A DNA stretch of 64,000 nucleotides from Clytia hemisphaerica (Eukaryota > Cnidaria > Hydrozoa > Leptothecata > Clytiidae), in the NCBI GenBank assembly GCA_902728285.1, contig CACVBU010000570.1, positions 372,001-436,000 of the forward strand, in the 5' to 3' direction. Of this stretch, positions 11,068-32,438 are shown piece by piece (positions within the stretch are counted from its first letter, which is position 1; every line of letters begins with the position of its first letter). The position numbers and the translations under genes were made by a program. Below the pieces are notes generated by a model. That model saw nothing but the letters and a program-made list of their open reading frames with translations. It searched no databases and had not been told where the DNA came from.

Positions 11068-12486
11068 TGAGTTTGTTGGTTTTGAACATTAAAAGGTATG
11101 CAACCTTATTGTCTTTCGAAAAAGTAGTTGATGATACGTCGTGGTTTTAATTTTGTGTTTAAAATTTCATTTTCATCTATGATTGAGCGCAAAAATTAGC
11201 ACTACCTTCCGATAAAACCCCTTTCCAAAAAAGATTTGACATTCGAATCGAAGAAGCCCCTACAGTGACTTTTTAACGAAAATAATTCTGACATCAATTA
11301 TTCAAAAATCATGTGACGTAAATTTTCGAATTTTAGAAGGAATGGCACTTTCTACGAAAAAGTTAGTAAAATTAGATTTTTTGAATAGGTAGGTAAAAAA
11401 CAGAGGTCTTCCGCGCGAGAAGTGGATATAAAATGTTGTCCCGTAAGTTTGGATATATCCATGATTGTTTTGAAATCAAAGTATTTATTATTTGGTCTTT
11501 TAAATCGCGTCATTTTGCCCTTAAATTCGTAAATACAGCATTATTTTCTTTTCTATTCTTATGCACTGATGATACATTTGACGCTCTCAATTTGACGTTT
11601 TACTGCTTGATAAGTTCATGTTTTCGATTAAAGTGAAATCGCCTTCAAACTTCCGGAAGAAACTCTCATAATTGACAGTTTACTGTTTATATACTAAGCT
11701 AATTTTATAGTGAAGATTTCAAGTCATATTCTCACATTCAATTTGAAGCATAGAAAGGTATTTACGAGAAATCTTCCAACTACTCGATATACTCCAGTGG
11801 TTGATGAAAACTTATTTGAATTCCCCTTAAAAGTAAAGTTAGAGAGCATTAGCAATACCACCTTTATCATCCTAAGGGCTTTTGATGCGCAAGCTAAACC
11901 GGCGTTTGTGACGACGGGAACCGTCTAGTTACTATAAGACAGTACTTATTTTAACAGATTTTGCCAGATTTTAAGAATATAAACCTGAGAGTTAAAAAGT
12001 TAAAGAACAGCCTAGAGTGAAAATTTACTGGGTTCTTACAAAAAAAGTGATTAATAGTAAAAAGTAAAATCTCACGAAATTACTCAGATTAAACAATTTC
12101 CATGAGGAAGCCTAGAAATCATATGTCAATGGTCTGCTTGGTGTCACTACTAAGCAGCAAGTTGGAACATGCAAAAAAAATATTAAACCAAAATGGAAAA
12201 CATTATATTCAACAAACTTCTAAACGTGTTGATCAAAAAACTCTTGTTTGACAAATTGTTGAAGCGAGATGATTATCGAAAAAAAAACCTCTCATACACC
12301 TTGTTATTATTATACCATGGAAACAATTTAATTTAAAAGTCCTTTTTGTACAAATTTAAAAGACTAAGTAAAAGGGACATTATGGGGACATTATTATATA
12401 GGGAAATATAACAAACATATTTTCTAAATCAACATTAATGATGCTTAAGCTTTTTAAAACATTTAATTTCATATAATATACATCAT
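11068..12486. other. Intergenic, downstream of the receptor gene
   Basis: Nothing identifiable. This stretch lies 3' of the minus-strand receptor gene and may hold part of its 3' UTR and polyadenylation site; AATAAA-type words are common in such AT-rich sequence and none is decisive. Confidence 0.35.
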
Positions 12487-12772
12487 TCCGGGGGTACTAG
12501 GTTCGCAAGCTGGTGGGTATATGCCGCCCGATTTCTGACTATCGGAAAAATATTGGTTTTACAATCCTTTTTGGGACTAATCTCACCAATTTTTTATCTT
12601 TCTAGGGACAAAAAGTTCAAATTTTCCTATTTTCCCTGACCCTTAGTGGGCGGGAATAAAATTTGATTTTCGGATTTTTCCAACCCTTTCCAAAACTTTG
12701 GAAGTTCAAAAAAGGTACCCTTAAGGGCGGCACATACCCGTACCCCCATTTGCCTAAGTACCCCTCCCCGGG
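12487..12772. mobile_element. G-rich-ended MITE (GGGGTACT family), 7-bp TSD
   Basis: Left end CCGGGGGTACTAGG and right end CCTAAGTACCCCTCCCCGGG are inverted repeats, followed inwards by (T)GCCGCCC/GGGCGGCA. The 7-bp direct repeat ACATCAT flanks it exactly (12480-12486, 12773-12779). Relatives are at 24639-24801, 26.14-26.57, 26.81-27.01 and 45637-45958. It lies just past the last exon of the receptor gene. Confidence 0.85.
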
Positions 12773-12858
12773 ACATCATCATGGCATAGTCATAGTCTGG
12801 TTGAACTGGATCGAGTTCCCAGTTAAAGTGAATAATAACTTTTCACAACAAAGGGTTT

Positions 12859-15800
12859 TTACGATGATTTTTTACAAGACCAAGTACCATTATAACCGTC
12901 ATCAGTTAAAGCGCTTTCATCGTCAAAAAATGCGTATCCATCTGACATCAAAGATCGTTGCTCGTTCAGCTCGTTCTCTTCGTCACTTTCAAGCTCTTGG
13001 TTGTCAAGGCTACCATCTGTTGACTTGAATTCAAATATACCCTGAAAATTGAAAATGAATTCTTAATTTACAGATACCTGCATTCGTGTCCTTATGGGGG
13101 ACCTCTAGTCCATCTTAAACGTCTATATGACGTTAGATGAACGCTGAAAGAATCTTTTGTATTACTTGGAAATAAGACAGTAATTCTCACTAATACTTGC
13201 ACAAAAACCTGCTTTTATTTTACAACCACCAACCCAAAAGATATCGCAAAATTATTTTTTTCCACAAATTCTCTGGAGAAATTTCATAACCAAGGGTAGA
13301 TTTAGAAAAAAATCATACATCAGAGGTTAATTCATTCAGCAGCGATTCCATATGAGCGACAAGTTCACTAAAAGACGGTCTTTTTGACGGCTCCTCCATC
13401 CAACATTTACCCATAATTTCATAACTGTAAAAAGATGGAGAACGTATTTTTTGTGGATATTGTGAAAAAGTGTAAAAATATTTTTTATGCTGGGCTTGTA
13501 CCAGGGTGGCCCGAACCAAAGCCCGTATATGGTTTGAATTTGTAAACAGAAATTTAACTACCCATAATTAGATAAAAACAAGGTTGAAGATGTCATGCCC
13601 CTATTCCTCCCCTATCGACTGGACCCATGCCTTCTATGTTAGTAAGGATAAAACCAGAGTTTTTGTTTCACACTTACATTAGAGGAGGGCAACTTTTCGG
13701 TCTTTTCATTCGATAGCCGCCATTTAACACTTTATAAAGATCTTGAACCGGTATTCGTGGGTAGGGTGTTCCACCCAAAGTGAAAATCTCCCATAGCAAC
13801 ACGCCATACGCCCAAATATCTGATTGCGTACTGTATACACGGTCTAAAAGTGCTTCAATAGCAACCCATTTGACTGGAAACCAACCCTAGAACAAAGAAA
13901 ATTTAAAAAATTAACTCAAATCGTATTGAGAAATTTCTTTTTCTAGAGAAATTTTCTTGTTTTGGCTGATTTCCTCGTCATTGCCCCGCAAGGTGTTTGG
14001 TTACTTCGCGGTGTGGGACGTCTCAGAAAAAATAATTCAAGAAGTTCCGATATTTACTTTATTATTATTATTTTTTAACAAACCAAAAAACATGAAGGCT
14101 TCAATGCCTTGGGCTCTTCAGAAAAAAATTGTACATGGGGGTGGATGATATAACAATTTTTAGTGATTTACCCCCCGAACAGGGTGACTTTTGGCCCCCC
14201 GGACAATAGGTTTTACCCCCCGGGCAAGCATCTGCTGACACCCCGGACACCCCAAATTACCCCCGGACAGGAAATTTACCCCCCGAACAAGGCAAATTTT
14301 GATGATTTTTTGCTACCCCCTGGACAAAATATCCTCCACCCCCCATGTACATTTTTTTCTGGAAGAGCCCCTTCAATGAAAAGCGTTTAGGGAACACTCT
14401 CCAGCTATGTGCTTTGGGTGTTTGAATAAAACTATCTGCTGGAATGCAGCCTTACAACGTTCATTCTCATATCAATACGTTCGCGGGCCATTCATAGCGA
14501 CAGGTACTTGCTAGTTAGTGCACATTATTGGAATCAATGATACAGGGGTCTGTTTTACTTACGTTTGTAGTCTTTTGGTAATAGTCTGTATTGTTTAGAC
14601 TTCTAGCCAATCCGAAGTCTGCAATTTTGATGACGTAATCTTCACCTAGTAAAACGTTTCGTGCAGCGAGATCGCGGTGTATACACTAGAAATAAATGGC
14701 AAGGAAATGAATTTATTTTAAAGTTTTTCTACCATCTTTATGTCGATTATTGAGTATAACATGCTATTGAAAGTGAAGAATAAGCATAAAGTACATGAAA
14801 TGCAAATCTTCTGAAATTTGTGTGTTGTCTTTTGATTGACATTTGTTTTGCTTTAGCCAATCACCAAGCTCAAAAGCAAATCCCAAATATTTATTCAAAA
14901 CCGGTCCTCCGACATGGAGAGATTCTTATTTGGAATCATGGCCTTTATAGTGCATACGTCCCAGCGTGGAGTAATCAGAATGTGCTTGGAGATGACATTC
15001 CTTCGCGAAATCTGCGGAATTTTAACGCATTAAAGTATGTAGATACCTTTTTGGAAGAAAGAAACTCCATTCCTTGGGCTACTTGTGACGAGAAAGATAT
15101 CAAGTCTTTGGTCGTTAGAAAAGGTTGCTGGTCCATTGCTAAAGGTCTTTTCGAACGAAGGAACATACGTAAATTGCCGTGAGGTGCGTATTCAACTATG
15201 ATGTTGATAGGGTCTAAAAAAGAAATGAAAATGTTCCTTTATTAGCAGTATTCGGTTCTACAAAGAGTATAAATGCTATCTAAAGCAATGGTGTATAAAA
15301 TAGGACCTAAGCTATTCTAATGTGATATACCAACATAAGCACATACCCTTTTCAGTGCAACATCCAAGAAAATTGATGATATGTTTATGCTGTCCAATAT
15401 GCTTCAACATTGCTAACTCCAAGAGTAAATCTTGTCTTTTAGCATTTCCTGAAGAGAAAATTGTAATACATCTTTGAGTTCGAATGGGCAATTTTAGCCG
15501 TAGAACACAGAAATATTAGGCCCTAAGCATAGTTGTTGACTATCAAACTAAAACGAAAATATGATTTTTTCAAACAACAAAAGGGTGTGTACTGATTTGT
15601 ATTGCTAATATAATTTTTTTTTGCTACCACAATAATAATCTGAATCATCACCTTTGGGAATCTTAACAGCAACAGTTTTCCTTTCTCCATGGACAAGTCC
15701 ACCTGGTAATGTAGCCTTCATAACAATACCAAATGATCCTGAGCCAAGGGTCTGCGAAATGATCAATGATTTTCTGTTCACTTCCCATTTTGGATCAACA

Positions 15801-18278
15801 CTGTTCAATAAAACTAGGAACGCAAATGAAAGTAATCAGAAAGAATAGTATAGTGACTGACCCTTAGTGATTTACTATTTGTCCTGTTCAGAGGCAATTT
15901 TCCAAATTAATATTTCTATTCATCTGTATTTTCAAAGAAAAATATTATTTTGTATTAAATTTAGTTCCTGTATTTTTGAAGGAAAATGGGTTTTTAATAT
16001 AATATACACGTTTTCTTTTTATAAGAAGCTTAACTTAGTCCAAAGGCTAGAGAATTTCAGCCTCGAAATTCCTTTTAAGAAGTTTGTCAGGCAAAAAAAT
16101 TTTCTTAAAATTCGATAGCCTTTTATTCCAAGCAAAAATCCCTTGCCTTAAAGTACACATACAGTACACGTGTCTGCGGATAGATGTATCTCGTAAAGTA
16201 AAAGTTTTTAAGATAATCTAACCATGACAAACGATAGCCCTTGGCCCAATAAACATGAATATGATATAATATCAGAGGTGGTCAAAGCAAATTCTTCAGA
16301 AAATGAGTTGGAATGCTAAGCAACCCCAGCCCTGACCCGACATTAGAGTCGCTTATAAAAAAACGTGTAAAGCACCAATGAATAATACCTTGAGGGTCGT
16401 GGTACAATTCCTCTTTCGTTCTCTTAAGGTTCCTCTTTTTAGCCTGTACAATAGCAGGAGAGGAATCTATTATATAGACATTTTCTTCGTGTTGAACACT
16501 TTGCTGGTCATTTTGATGGATTTCAACCAATCCAATTTCTTCTACTGGAAGAGCTCTCTGCTTATCATCTCTAGGTTGACATTTACATAATTTACATACG
16601 GCTATGATGCTTATCCCAAAGATTAGCCCAACACCTAAAGCGATCAGAACAACTTTCAGAATGTTGATCCTTGGAGATTCAATATCATGTACTGAAAAAT
16701 AGAAAAATTAATCTTTAATTTACACTAGAAAAACACGCAGTGGTTAGATAGATGAGTTTATGGTCCGATAGATTAGTGGGCATGGGATGATTATGGTGGG
16801 AAGGGCGTGTATGGTGTGGATGTTGCAACCGATTATTGAAGCAGTGAGAAGCCGCGGTGAGAGTAATGCAGGGTCTGTGAATATAGGATGTCATTCTTGA
16901 TATACACGACAGGTTTTATTCCTATTAACCTTAAAAGCAATGATATTCTCAAGATGTAATCTTTTACACAGAAACACCTGAAAAAAAAAGGACATTTCCG
17001 TATAAAAGTTACATTATGAATATCATTGCTTTAAAGACAACTAATAAAAAACTATTTTTAATGAAAAACTAATTCACCTTTGTTGACAGCGACATATCTT
17101 GTCAAAAAATCAAAACCAAACGAATTACTCGCTACACATGAGTAATAGCCCTGATCATCCTCCGTAACTTGAGACAAGGTAAGATCGGAGCTGTGAAGTC
17201 TGGCCTTATTATCGTATCGCGTATATATGTTCACTCTGTATCCTGAAATTGGGATCTCCTTAACAAAGGGGAAGTTTGTAAAGTCGAGTTTATTTTTCAC
17301 AATGTCACGCCCAATATTTTGAAGAATCGTTGGGTTAAAGTTCTTTTTCCAACGAATCCAGCGAAATTCGACTTTGTAGCCATAATATGATTGTTTTGAT
17401 GATTGTTCGTGACATTGAAGCCTGACATGATCTCCCACATCGATACTGGTTTGACTGTTAACGTTCGGATTTGGGCCAGCTTGTTTAAATAGGTGTGGAA
17501 TTTTGATTGGATTGTCAAGATGAGTTCGTCTATTTGAATTTTCATAGCGATACGATGATACTAATGCGTAATGGTTAAGATTTAAACAAAATAATGCATA
17601 AATAATCTTTGTAAAATTGACTTTGAAAGTAAAATAAGAAACTTAAATTTTCAAGATAGCTGTCTATACATAAACACAATATCAAGAGGGTCATTAATAG
17701 AGTACGCAAGCAAAGATTTTTCAAATACTTGACACCTTATCTCACTTGTACGCAGAGGACAATAAAAATGACGCCATTCAAATACTAGACCCTTTTCCTC
17801 TTCACAACGTACGTACTATATGGATGACCAAAGTTCGAATTGAACAAACGTTTTGGTCTTACGAGCTAAAGTAAGGTAAGTGCTTACCATTTACAGTGAA
17901 ATTTCGTTGATTTTTTGCTGACTGTGCATTCACAATGCACGTATATTGACCAGAATCGGACGATCGCAAATCCTTCAACGCTAAAATGGATGATGATGAC
18001 AAAAATGTATGCTTTCTGATTTCAGGATTGATTTTAAACCACCAGTGAGTTGCATTCATATTTCCAGAAACCCGACAATCAAGTGTTACGTCATTGCCGT
18101 ATTCAGCGACAATATGTGTCGCATTTTTATTTGCAAATCGAATCTCTCGAATAGGATCTTTTAATCTGTCTTTAGGAGAAATAAAACTTCTTTCTCGCGC
18201 AACACATAAATTTGTCCGAAAACATAAGATGTAAAAAATCACCAATAAGGAGACATAATGATTTTTCTGGTGTTTCAT
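12859..18278 (-). CDS. FGFR: FGF-receptor-like tyrosine kinase, two Ig domains
   Basis: Single-pass receptor tyrosine kinase. Ten exons join in phase to a 742-residue protein: 17888-18278, 17078-17560, 16389-16691, 15652-15813, 15347-15448, 15047-15213, 14563-14685, 13678-13886, 13319-13424, 12859-13041. ATG 18278 opens a signal peptide, then two Ig domains (cores DVTLDCRV...SGQYTC, and VRLQC...[13 protein letters not shown], the latter like FGFR Ig3), a membrane span at about 305-327, and the kinase: GSGSFG (416-421), AVKI Lys443, HRDLAARN (539-546), DFG (559-561), activation-loop NTDYYQKT with the tyrosine pair 571-572. The ending [20 protein letters not shown] and [17 protein letters not shown] favour FGFR over other receptors. 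Oddities: only two Ig domains, no clear acid box, AIE instead of the APE motif (tolerated in some receptor kinases), and an acidic 60-residue tail from its own last exon with two Gly-Tyr sites. Orthology to a specific FGFR is not claimed. Confidence 0.93.
14107..14370. mobile_element. MITE with TGTCCGGGGG-type internal repeats, copy 1
   Basis: Ends GGGCTCTTC(C)AGAAAAAAA and GTACATGGGGGTGGA/TCCACCCCCCATGTAC are inverted repeats. The inside has about six units of the type TTACCCCCCGGACA. CTTCAATG occurs at both sides (14099-14106, 14371-14378), a possible 8-bp target duplication. It lies in the receptor intron between kinase exons 7 and 8. A diverged copy is at 20005-20247. Confidence 0.8.
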
Positions 18279-20004
18279 TGTTGAATTGATCCTACTGGCG
18301 AATCTACTCCTCTTGTAACCAAAATTAACTTTGTAAAGATTACAGCAAACCCAACGAGCACAGCTATCAGATGTTAATCATAAGTAATAAGTGATTGAAC
18401 ATGTTGCTTAATTCAGTAACAAAACTTACTAAAAATCGCCAACTTTTTAATTACGCCATTATAATCGAATAATTATGGACAGGAAGCTAATAATGTATAG
18501 AGTACATGCATTCTTGTTAATGACCTTCAATTTTTTTCTTCTGGATATCTTATTTCTAAGAAAAACTTAAAACAAAACCTTTCTTTGATGGGATGGTAAT
18601 GTATTCTTTAATTCATATTGATCAATTTCCGTACATTTCGGTTCTGATGCAATTCCGCTTCTAGCATGTATTATCTTTTATTACAAGATCTTTCTATGAA
18701 AAAAGGGAGATTTAATTTTTAATAAACAGAACAGGGGAAAATGAAATTGACTCTTTTCGCTAAAATTTTCGAAAAAATACGACCCTATAAATAAGACTAA
18801 ATTGTCAACAAAAAGTTCGCTAAATTGAACTGACTTTTCAATTTTGTGTTTTTTACGATAGTCGATAGTGTGGTTTTACTGGGACTGGCGTAGGTTTATG
18901 TGGTTTAAAGTGGGCATTCCTATACCTCTTTTTGTTTAAGTCCCATCGGGAGAGAGTTGTTTACTTATTTGCTGTAAAACGCAGAAAACATGATGTCATT
19001 TACTCTCCATAAAAAAAGTTCGATTCCCAAGTGATTAAAAGTAGTATAAATGATGTACTTGTTTTGAGAGTTCCCAAAAGTCATTATACAATGCAAGGGT
19101 CTAATTTCAAAGGTCTATTTTTGGGCCGGACATATGATTGTCTATCATTGAGTGCTCCCCCTGGAGCTATGATACTATCCACCAAAAATAGTGTATATAG
19201 TTAGTTGTTTAATGTTGGCAACCCTCACCTCCACTCTTGAATTTTGTCACACTTCTTTTTAGAATGCGGTAGATAGAAAGTGGGATGGTCGGAATCCTTG
19301 ATCACAGAAAAGGAATATAACTAGGTCATAAGCTGTGAAAAATCGAACTTTTGTTGGATGATACCATTTTGAATAGTCGTTTTGAATAAATAATTACTGC
19401 AGCATAAATTTTAATGATTACCTTATCTATTTGATTTCTCTTTTACATCACACCCCTTTGATCTGGCTAAAGGGCAGTAATAATGATGTAGTAATTTGTT
19501 ATTCAATAGACAGTTGCATTATCCTAAACAACTATCCAAAGATTAGAGGCTAAAACATTACGTAATGGCTTCAAAATAGATAGATAAGATATCTTAGCAT
19601 CAGGATAACATCTTTATTGCTTGCTAAACATTTAAAAATGATTACATTAAAACTTACAGGTGTGGAAATTTAAAATTACTGGGAACTAGGGGGAGAGGAG
19701 ATATTTATAATAAACGGGGCATAGGGGAGCTCAATTTCATACAGATCAATGTTATTATTCTAATTTTGGGAAGCTGACAGATGTCAGGAGAGTTGAAGGC
19801 CTTGAGGATATAAACTATTTGGGAAAATACTTTTAAGAATGAAAAAAAGAAATGCAAAATGGGGAGATTTATTTAAAGGTTTATCGACGTCATCTGATGT
19901 TGTGCTCCTTCACCGAAAAGTCGATTGAGTTTTCCTGATGGTTTTGGGGTTGTTTATATTCATTCCAATTCGGTGACAGCGGCCAATTTAATAAACCTTG
20001 AAAT
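18279..20004. other. Divergent intergenic region, receptor and fucose synthase
   Basis: The receptor (minus) and fucose synthase (plus) are transcribed away from each other, about 2.2 kb apart, so both promoters should lie here. No promoter motif can be assigned with confidence and no open frame with family support was seen. Confidence 0.4.
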
Positions 20005-20247
20005 GGGCTTTTCCAGAATAAATTTGAATATGGAGGGGTGGAGGATATAACAATTTTCAGTGATTTACCCCCCGGACGAAGTGACTTTTGGCCCCCGGAC
20101 AACGGGTTTTACCCCCGGACAAGCATCAGTTGACCCTCCGGACAACCCAAATTACCCCCGGGCAAGGCAAATGTTGATGATTTTCGCTACCCCCGGACAA
20201 TGGACAATATATCCTCCCCCATGTACAGACATTTTCTGGAAGAGCCC
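20005..20247. mobile_element. MITE with CCCCCGGACA internal repeats, copy 2
   Basis: Same family as 14107-14370: ends GGGCTTTTCCAGAA and TTCTGGAAGAGCCC, then GGGGTGGAGGATATA, with repeated TACCCCCGGACAA units inside. Outside it, AAATGGGGAGAT near 19857 and ATCTCCCCATTT near 20251 form a further inverted pair, so it may sit inside an older element. Confidence 0.75.
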
Positions 20248-20480
20248 AATGCATCTCCCCATTTCTTTTCTTTTGATTTTCCCAAACGATCTATACTTTT
20301 AGCAGATGAAGTAAAAATCAAAAATAGAATAGGTTTGCCAACTTTTTTTGTCCGACAATATATATAATTGGTTCAAGATTATTTTTTTCTCTCAAAAGAA
20401 CAGAGTTTCACCCTGTAAGATAACTATTATCTCCTTTTCAATGCATCTTCTGTTTTTATTTCATCATATTAGACATCAAA

Positions 20481-28875
<8,395 letters not shown>

Positions 28876-29687
28876 GTTAGAATAGTTTTCAAAATCAGGT
28901 ATCGTTCTCGTTTAAACACCACTGTTTCACAGACCTGGTGGGACTCCTGCCCCACTGGAAAATCTCGCCAACATTTCGTCCCCGGTTGAAAAGATACACT
29001 ACATACTGTTTCAGCATCACTGGGAAATTGACTTTGATTTCATCCTTATTTGAAATTTAATGGAAAGAATTATACTCGAAACCATCAAAATGGATTTTCT
29101 GAGCTTAGAACAATAGAGCTTTTATTCCCTTTTTGGGATTTCGGTAGAAATTTTCATTCCCACTGTAGGAAGAAGTTTCACCGGGCTGTGAGACGGGGGT
29201 GTTATTAATTTCTCCTCAATATGAAATTCGGCCAGTCAAACGATCCTTCACATTTTCTTAAAATAAGTTTTCGTGTAAAGGGGTAAAAAAGAAGAGATCT
29301 TAACAAGTCTTCTTTAACTTTTGGCGTGTGTGTAAAATACATTTCCGGTATTTTTCATCACGTGCTTGAAACGATTTTATTTGTCTTTTTTTTCTGAAAA
29401 ACAAGTCTTTTGCAATGATGACCCTTAAGGTTTTTTAGGAATTTTGTATACTATTTATTGTATTTATAAATGTTTATTTTTATAGTACTTTTTATATTTA
29501 TTTAGAAAGATTTATCATTGTGATTTGAATACAGGTTTAGGTTTTATTTTATTGAATATTTTGATTAGGATATTTTTTCTAATTTTTTTCAAGGTAATAG
29601 TGACTGTGAAAAGGAAATATTGTGTTATTCGTTCATCGTCCCTTTAAGTTTTGCTATGAAAAATCTTCACTTATTGATAAGTAAGTC
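28876..29687. other. 3' flank of fucose synthase
   Basis: Probably includes the 3' UTR of the fucose synthase gene. AT-rich with poly-T runs; no clear polyadenylation signal, gene or repeat is identified. Confidence 0.35.
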
Positions 29688-30108
29688 TGCGACCGCAGTC
29701 GGAGGCGACTCGAAGGCTCCTCTTTCGATAGCTATCTACCCGAAGGTAGGAGGGCCACTCTTTCTCCCTGGCTTTCTCCACTTATCCTAGACTATGCTAT
29801 AGTCTAAGACGAGTTTCATTTAAGAGGAACAAACGTGAAGACGGGAGTTTTTTTCGGGGGTAGCTGTTGTCGTAAACACAGACTCTATCCGCCGCGAAAC
29901 ATATTACGTTTTATAATATACAAACTATGTTATATCATAATAATATATTATACGGACAATAGCATCGTCTACACTTATCCTTGATCCTTTAATTGCTGAT
30001 AGCATCAAGCAGAGAGACATCTTTGGTATGACTCGGCTGAAGATTGAACTCACAACCCTGCGTACCGGAGCCGGATGCTCTACCACTGCACTACGGCCAC
30101 TTAGTAAT
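29688..30108 (-). mobile_element. tRNA-derived SINE, minus copy
   Basis: Read on the minus strand it starts with a tRNA-like head (GTAGTGCAGTGGTAGAGCAT, B-box GTGAGTTCAATC) and ends with CCAGGGAGAAAGAGTGGC, then CCTCCGACTGCGGTCGCAGAC. Both parts match the plus-strand copy at 42.40-42.67 kb, which defines one SINE family. The body between differs, with an AT-rich insertion here. Confidence 0.75.
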
Positions 30109-31009
30109 AATCTGCTACTGGTTTCAAAAATGAACCATATAGAATGTCGAGATAAATTAAAACATCTCAGGCTTCGTTTTTCCGTTTTTAAATAAAAGTA
30201 ATTACTTTATCTAACAGGCACACATTTAACTTTCCAAAAAAGAACGTTGCCAAACAGAAAGTCCCCCTAATTGAAACGGTTTTCCACCAAAAAACAGTAA
30301 AAACTTTACCTGTATCTTCAATTTTTTTGAGAACGCGAGACGAGTTCACAAAAAAACGACAAGGTTTGCTGCTGGGCTAAGGTTTGGAAATTTATCATTT
30401 GAGAGCTTGGGGCATAATCTGACTCTGAGGACTAAAAAACGTCCCAAAAATACTTTCCCCCCATTTTACAAGACTACTAGGCCGTACTAGGGTTTGTTTT
30501 CCATTTTGGTTTTGGGTCACCCTTTTTGCCCTCTCTGGTGGGCGTCCGCCAAAATCCGGAATAGAGTCTTGGCGCCAAGATTTGCTTCTGTTTGTCTGTC
30601 TGTCTGTAAACATACAGTCGGGTTAAGCTTGGGTATAATTTATCATTTGTATTGTACATTTTTGGAGGGGGAAACGGGCTTCGATACGATTTACGAAGTA
30701 TATGAGTGTTGGAGTCGACTGCACGGATCTGGGGCACTACGTTTCGGTCAAGCAGAGTCGGGTCGAGAATTTTCCGGTGCCGTGGTCAGCGCTAAATCGC
30801 GTTTTCACCTTGACGTTGAAAAACATGAATATCTTTGGAAAGAAAATAGATACCTGGATGCAGTTTTTTTTAATTGTTTCCCTGATAATTCCTGATTGAT
30901 TTAAAAAAAAAGAATGAACAGATTTGGATGATTTAAAGGTAAGTACTAATGCATTGAAGTTCATTTTTGTAACTTCTTCCTCGTTCAGCGCAAACAATCC
31001 CAACGAGTG
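30109..31009. other. Gene-free stretch
   Basis: No gene recognised. A CTGT microsatellite lies at about 30588-30608. Open frames on both strands have no family motifs and no supporting splice sites. Confidence 0.35.
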
Positions 31010-31592
31010 TCGAAAGCATCCAGCGAGGACCATCTGTTTCCCAGGCATAGCCTTCCTGGAAAATTTGATCTGTTGGCCAAAAGTTTCAAAAATCTTATTC
31101 CTAGAAATGAAGATCTGTTTCTCCTCAAAACCTACATTTTTAATCTCAAAGTTTCTTCCCTAGAAAATTTGGTCTGTTTCCACAATTTTCAGAATTAAAA
31201 TTTTGATCTGTTCTCCCAAGCTTATAAGGAAAAAGATATCTGTTTCCTTCTCCTGGAAATTTTCATCTGTTTCCCTTGCTTTTTGTGATTGATATCTGTT
31301 CCCCCCAGAAAGTTCAATCTGTTTCCAATGCAATATCATTATTTTAGAAACAGATATCTGTTTCCCAATTTATTATGTCATCTCCTAGAAATATTGATCT
31401 GTTTCTCTCTGATGACGCCATCAGCTGGAGCGGGGAAACAGATAGTTTTAAGGAAATGGTCTTTCCTAGAAAATCGGATCTGTTTCCCCATTTTTCAAAA
31501 ATAGCTCTCTCCTGGTGCTTGGAAAAGGGAAACAGATATTTCGGAAAAATGGGCTCGTTGGCTGCTTCTGGAGTGTGCACCCTACTTTGGCT
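31010..31592. repeat. Degenerate CTGGAAAATTT-ATCTGTTTC array
   Basis: About 13 units of a degenerate phrase (TTCCTGGAAAATTT, then GATCTGTTTCC) spaced 25-45 bases, with two units near the right in opposite orientation (GGAAACAGATA). It starts with TCGAAAGCATCCAGCGAGG and ends with TTGGCTGCTTCTGGA, matching the start (CGAAAGCATCCACTGAAG) and end (GGTGGCTGCTTCTGGA) of the array at 22.19-22.91 kb. So the two are copies of one element with different unit variants. Confidence 0.7.
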
Positions 31593-32429
31593 GGTCGATC
31601 CGATAGAACTTCTTCCCAGCTATATTTTTTAGCTAGCTAAAAACGCAGCACAAAAGGCTGCAAATTTTTATTGCTGCGATGTCATATGGTTGTCAATTTC
31701 ATGTCCAGGTTGTTTACCCCTCTTCCTAGAAAATTAAGCATCAAGTGTGGCAACCAAAGATTTATCTCAAAAACTTTTTAAATTCAAGCCTTCATTTCAT
31801 CCACCATCTTTAATGTTAACTTTCACTATCAATCACATTTCTTTTGCCCTTGGAAATCCTGTGTCTGTGTCTTCCCCCCTTGTTACAGACAAATTCTGGA
31901 ATGGCCTAATGTGTTTTACGTATATCTAAAAAGACAATAATTTCAATATAATACACCTTTCTTCTAATTCGCAAAACAGTGCGTTTGGTCTCTTGAGAGA
32001 GAAATAAGTAAGCTCATTTTGGCTTTGGCCTGCCCTCCTATGTCCTAGTGTCTAGTAAAGGGAAAATTGTTTTGTTTTTTTTACTTTTCTTATTAAGTTC
32101 TCTGTCGAAGAGAATATACCTTTTTGCCAGATTTCGCTTATTGCACAGCCAGCATAGACTTAAACTCTTATATCAAGATTACGGGATTTCGAGTACAGGC
32201 CAATTTTACTTTCGTTTTGAGTGATTTTATTTTCGATTTCAAGCCAACATCTTAGCAACGGGGTGCTAGCTCACTTACAGGGATTTGTGCAAAAAACTAA
32301 ACATAGAAAATTTTCCTAATCCCCCATTTCGATTAATGCGATGAAAAATGAAACTTTTATGTTTCACTTTTTTGCACCTATTCTTCAAAATGAAAATATT
32401 TAAAATTTTAAGTTCTCTCTTTATTCAAT
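31593..32429. other. Gene-free stretch
   Basis: Nothing recognised: AT-rich, no framed motif, no inverted repeat found by eye. Confidence 0.35.
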
Positions 32430-32438
32430 GATTTTTTA

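Noticed and set aside
13313-13519. Stop at 13313 as the only receptor C-terminus
   Set aside because: The TGA overlaps a donor, and a phase-matched downstream exon with its own stop fits better; kept only as an alternative.
14820-15182. Plus-strand open frame of 120 codons
   Set aside because: It is antisense to kinase exon 6 of the minus-strand receptor, which has family motifs and matching splice phases.
31007-31632. Overlapping open frames with repeated FLENRICF-like phrases
   Set aside because: They arise from translating a degenerate DNA repeat; several frames and both strands are open and none has splice or start support.
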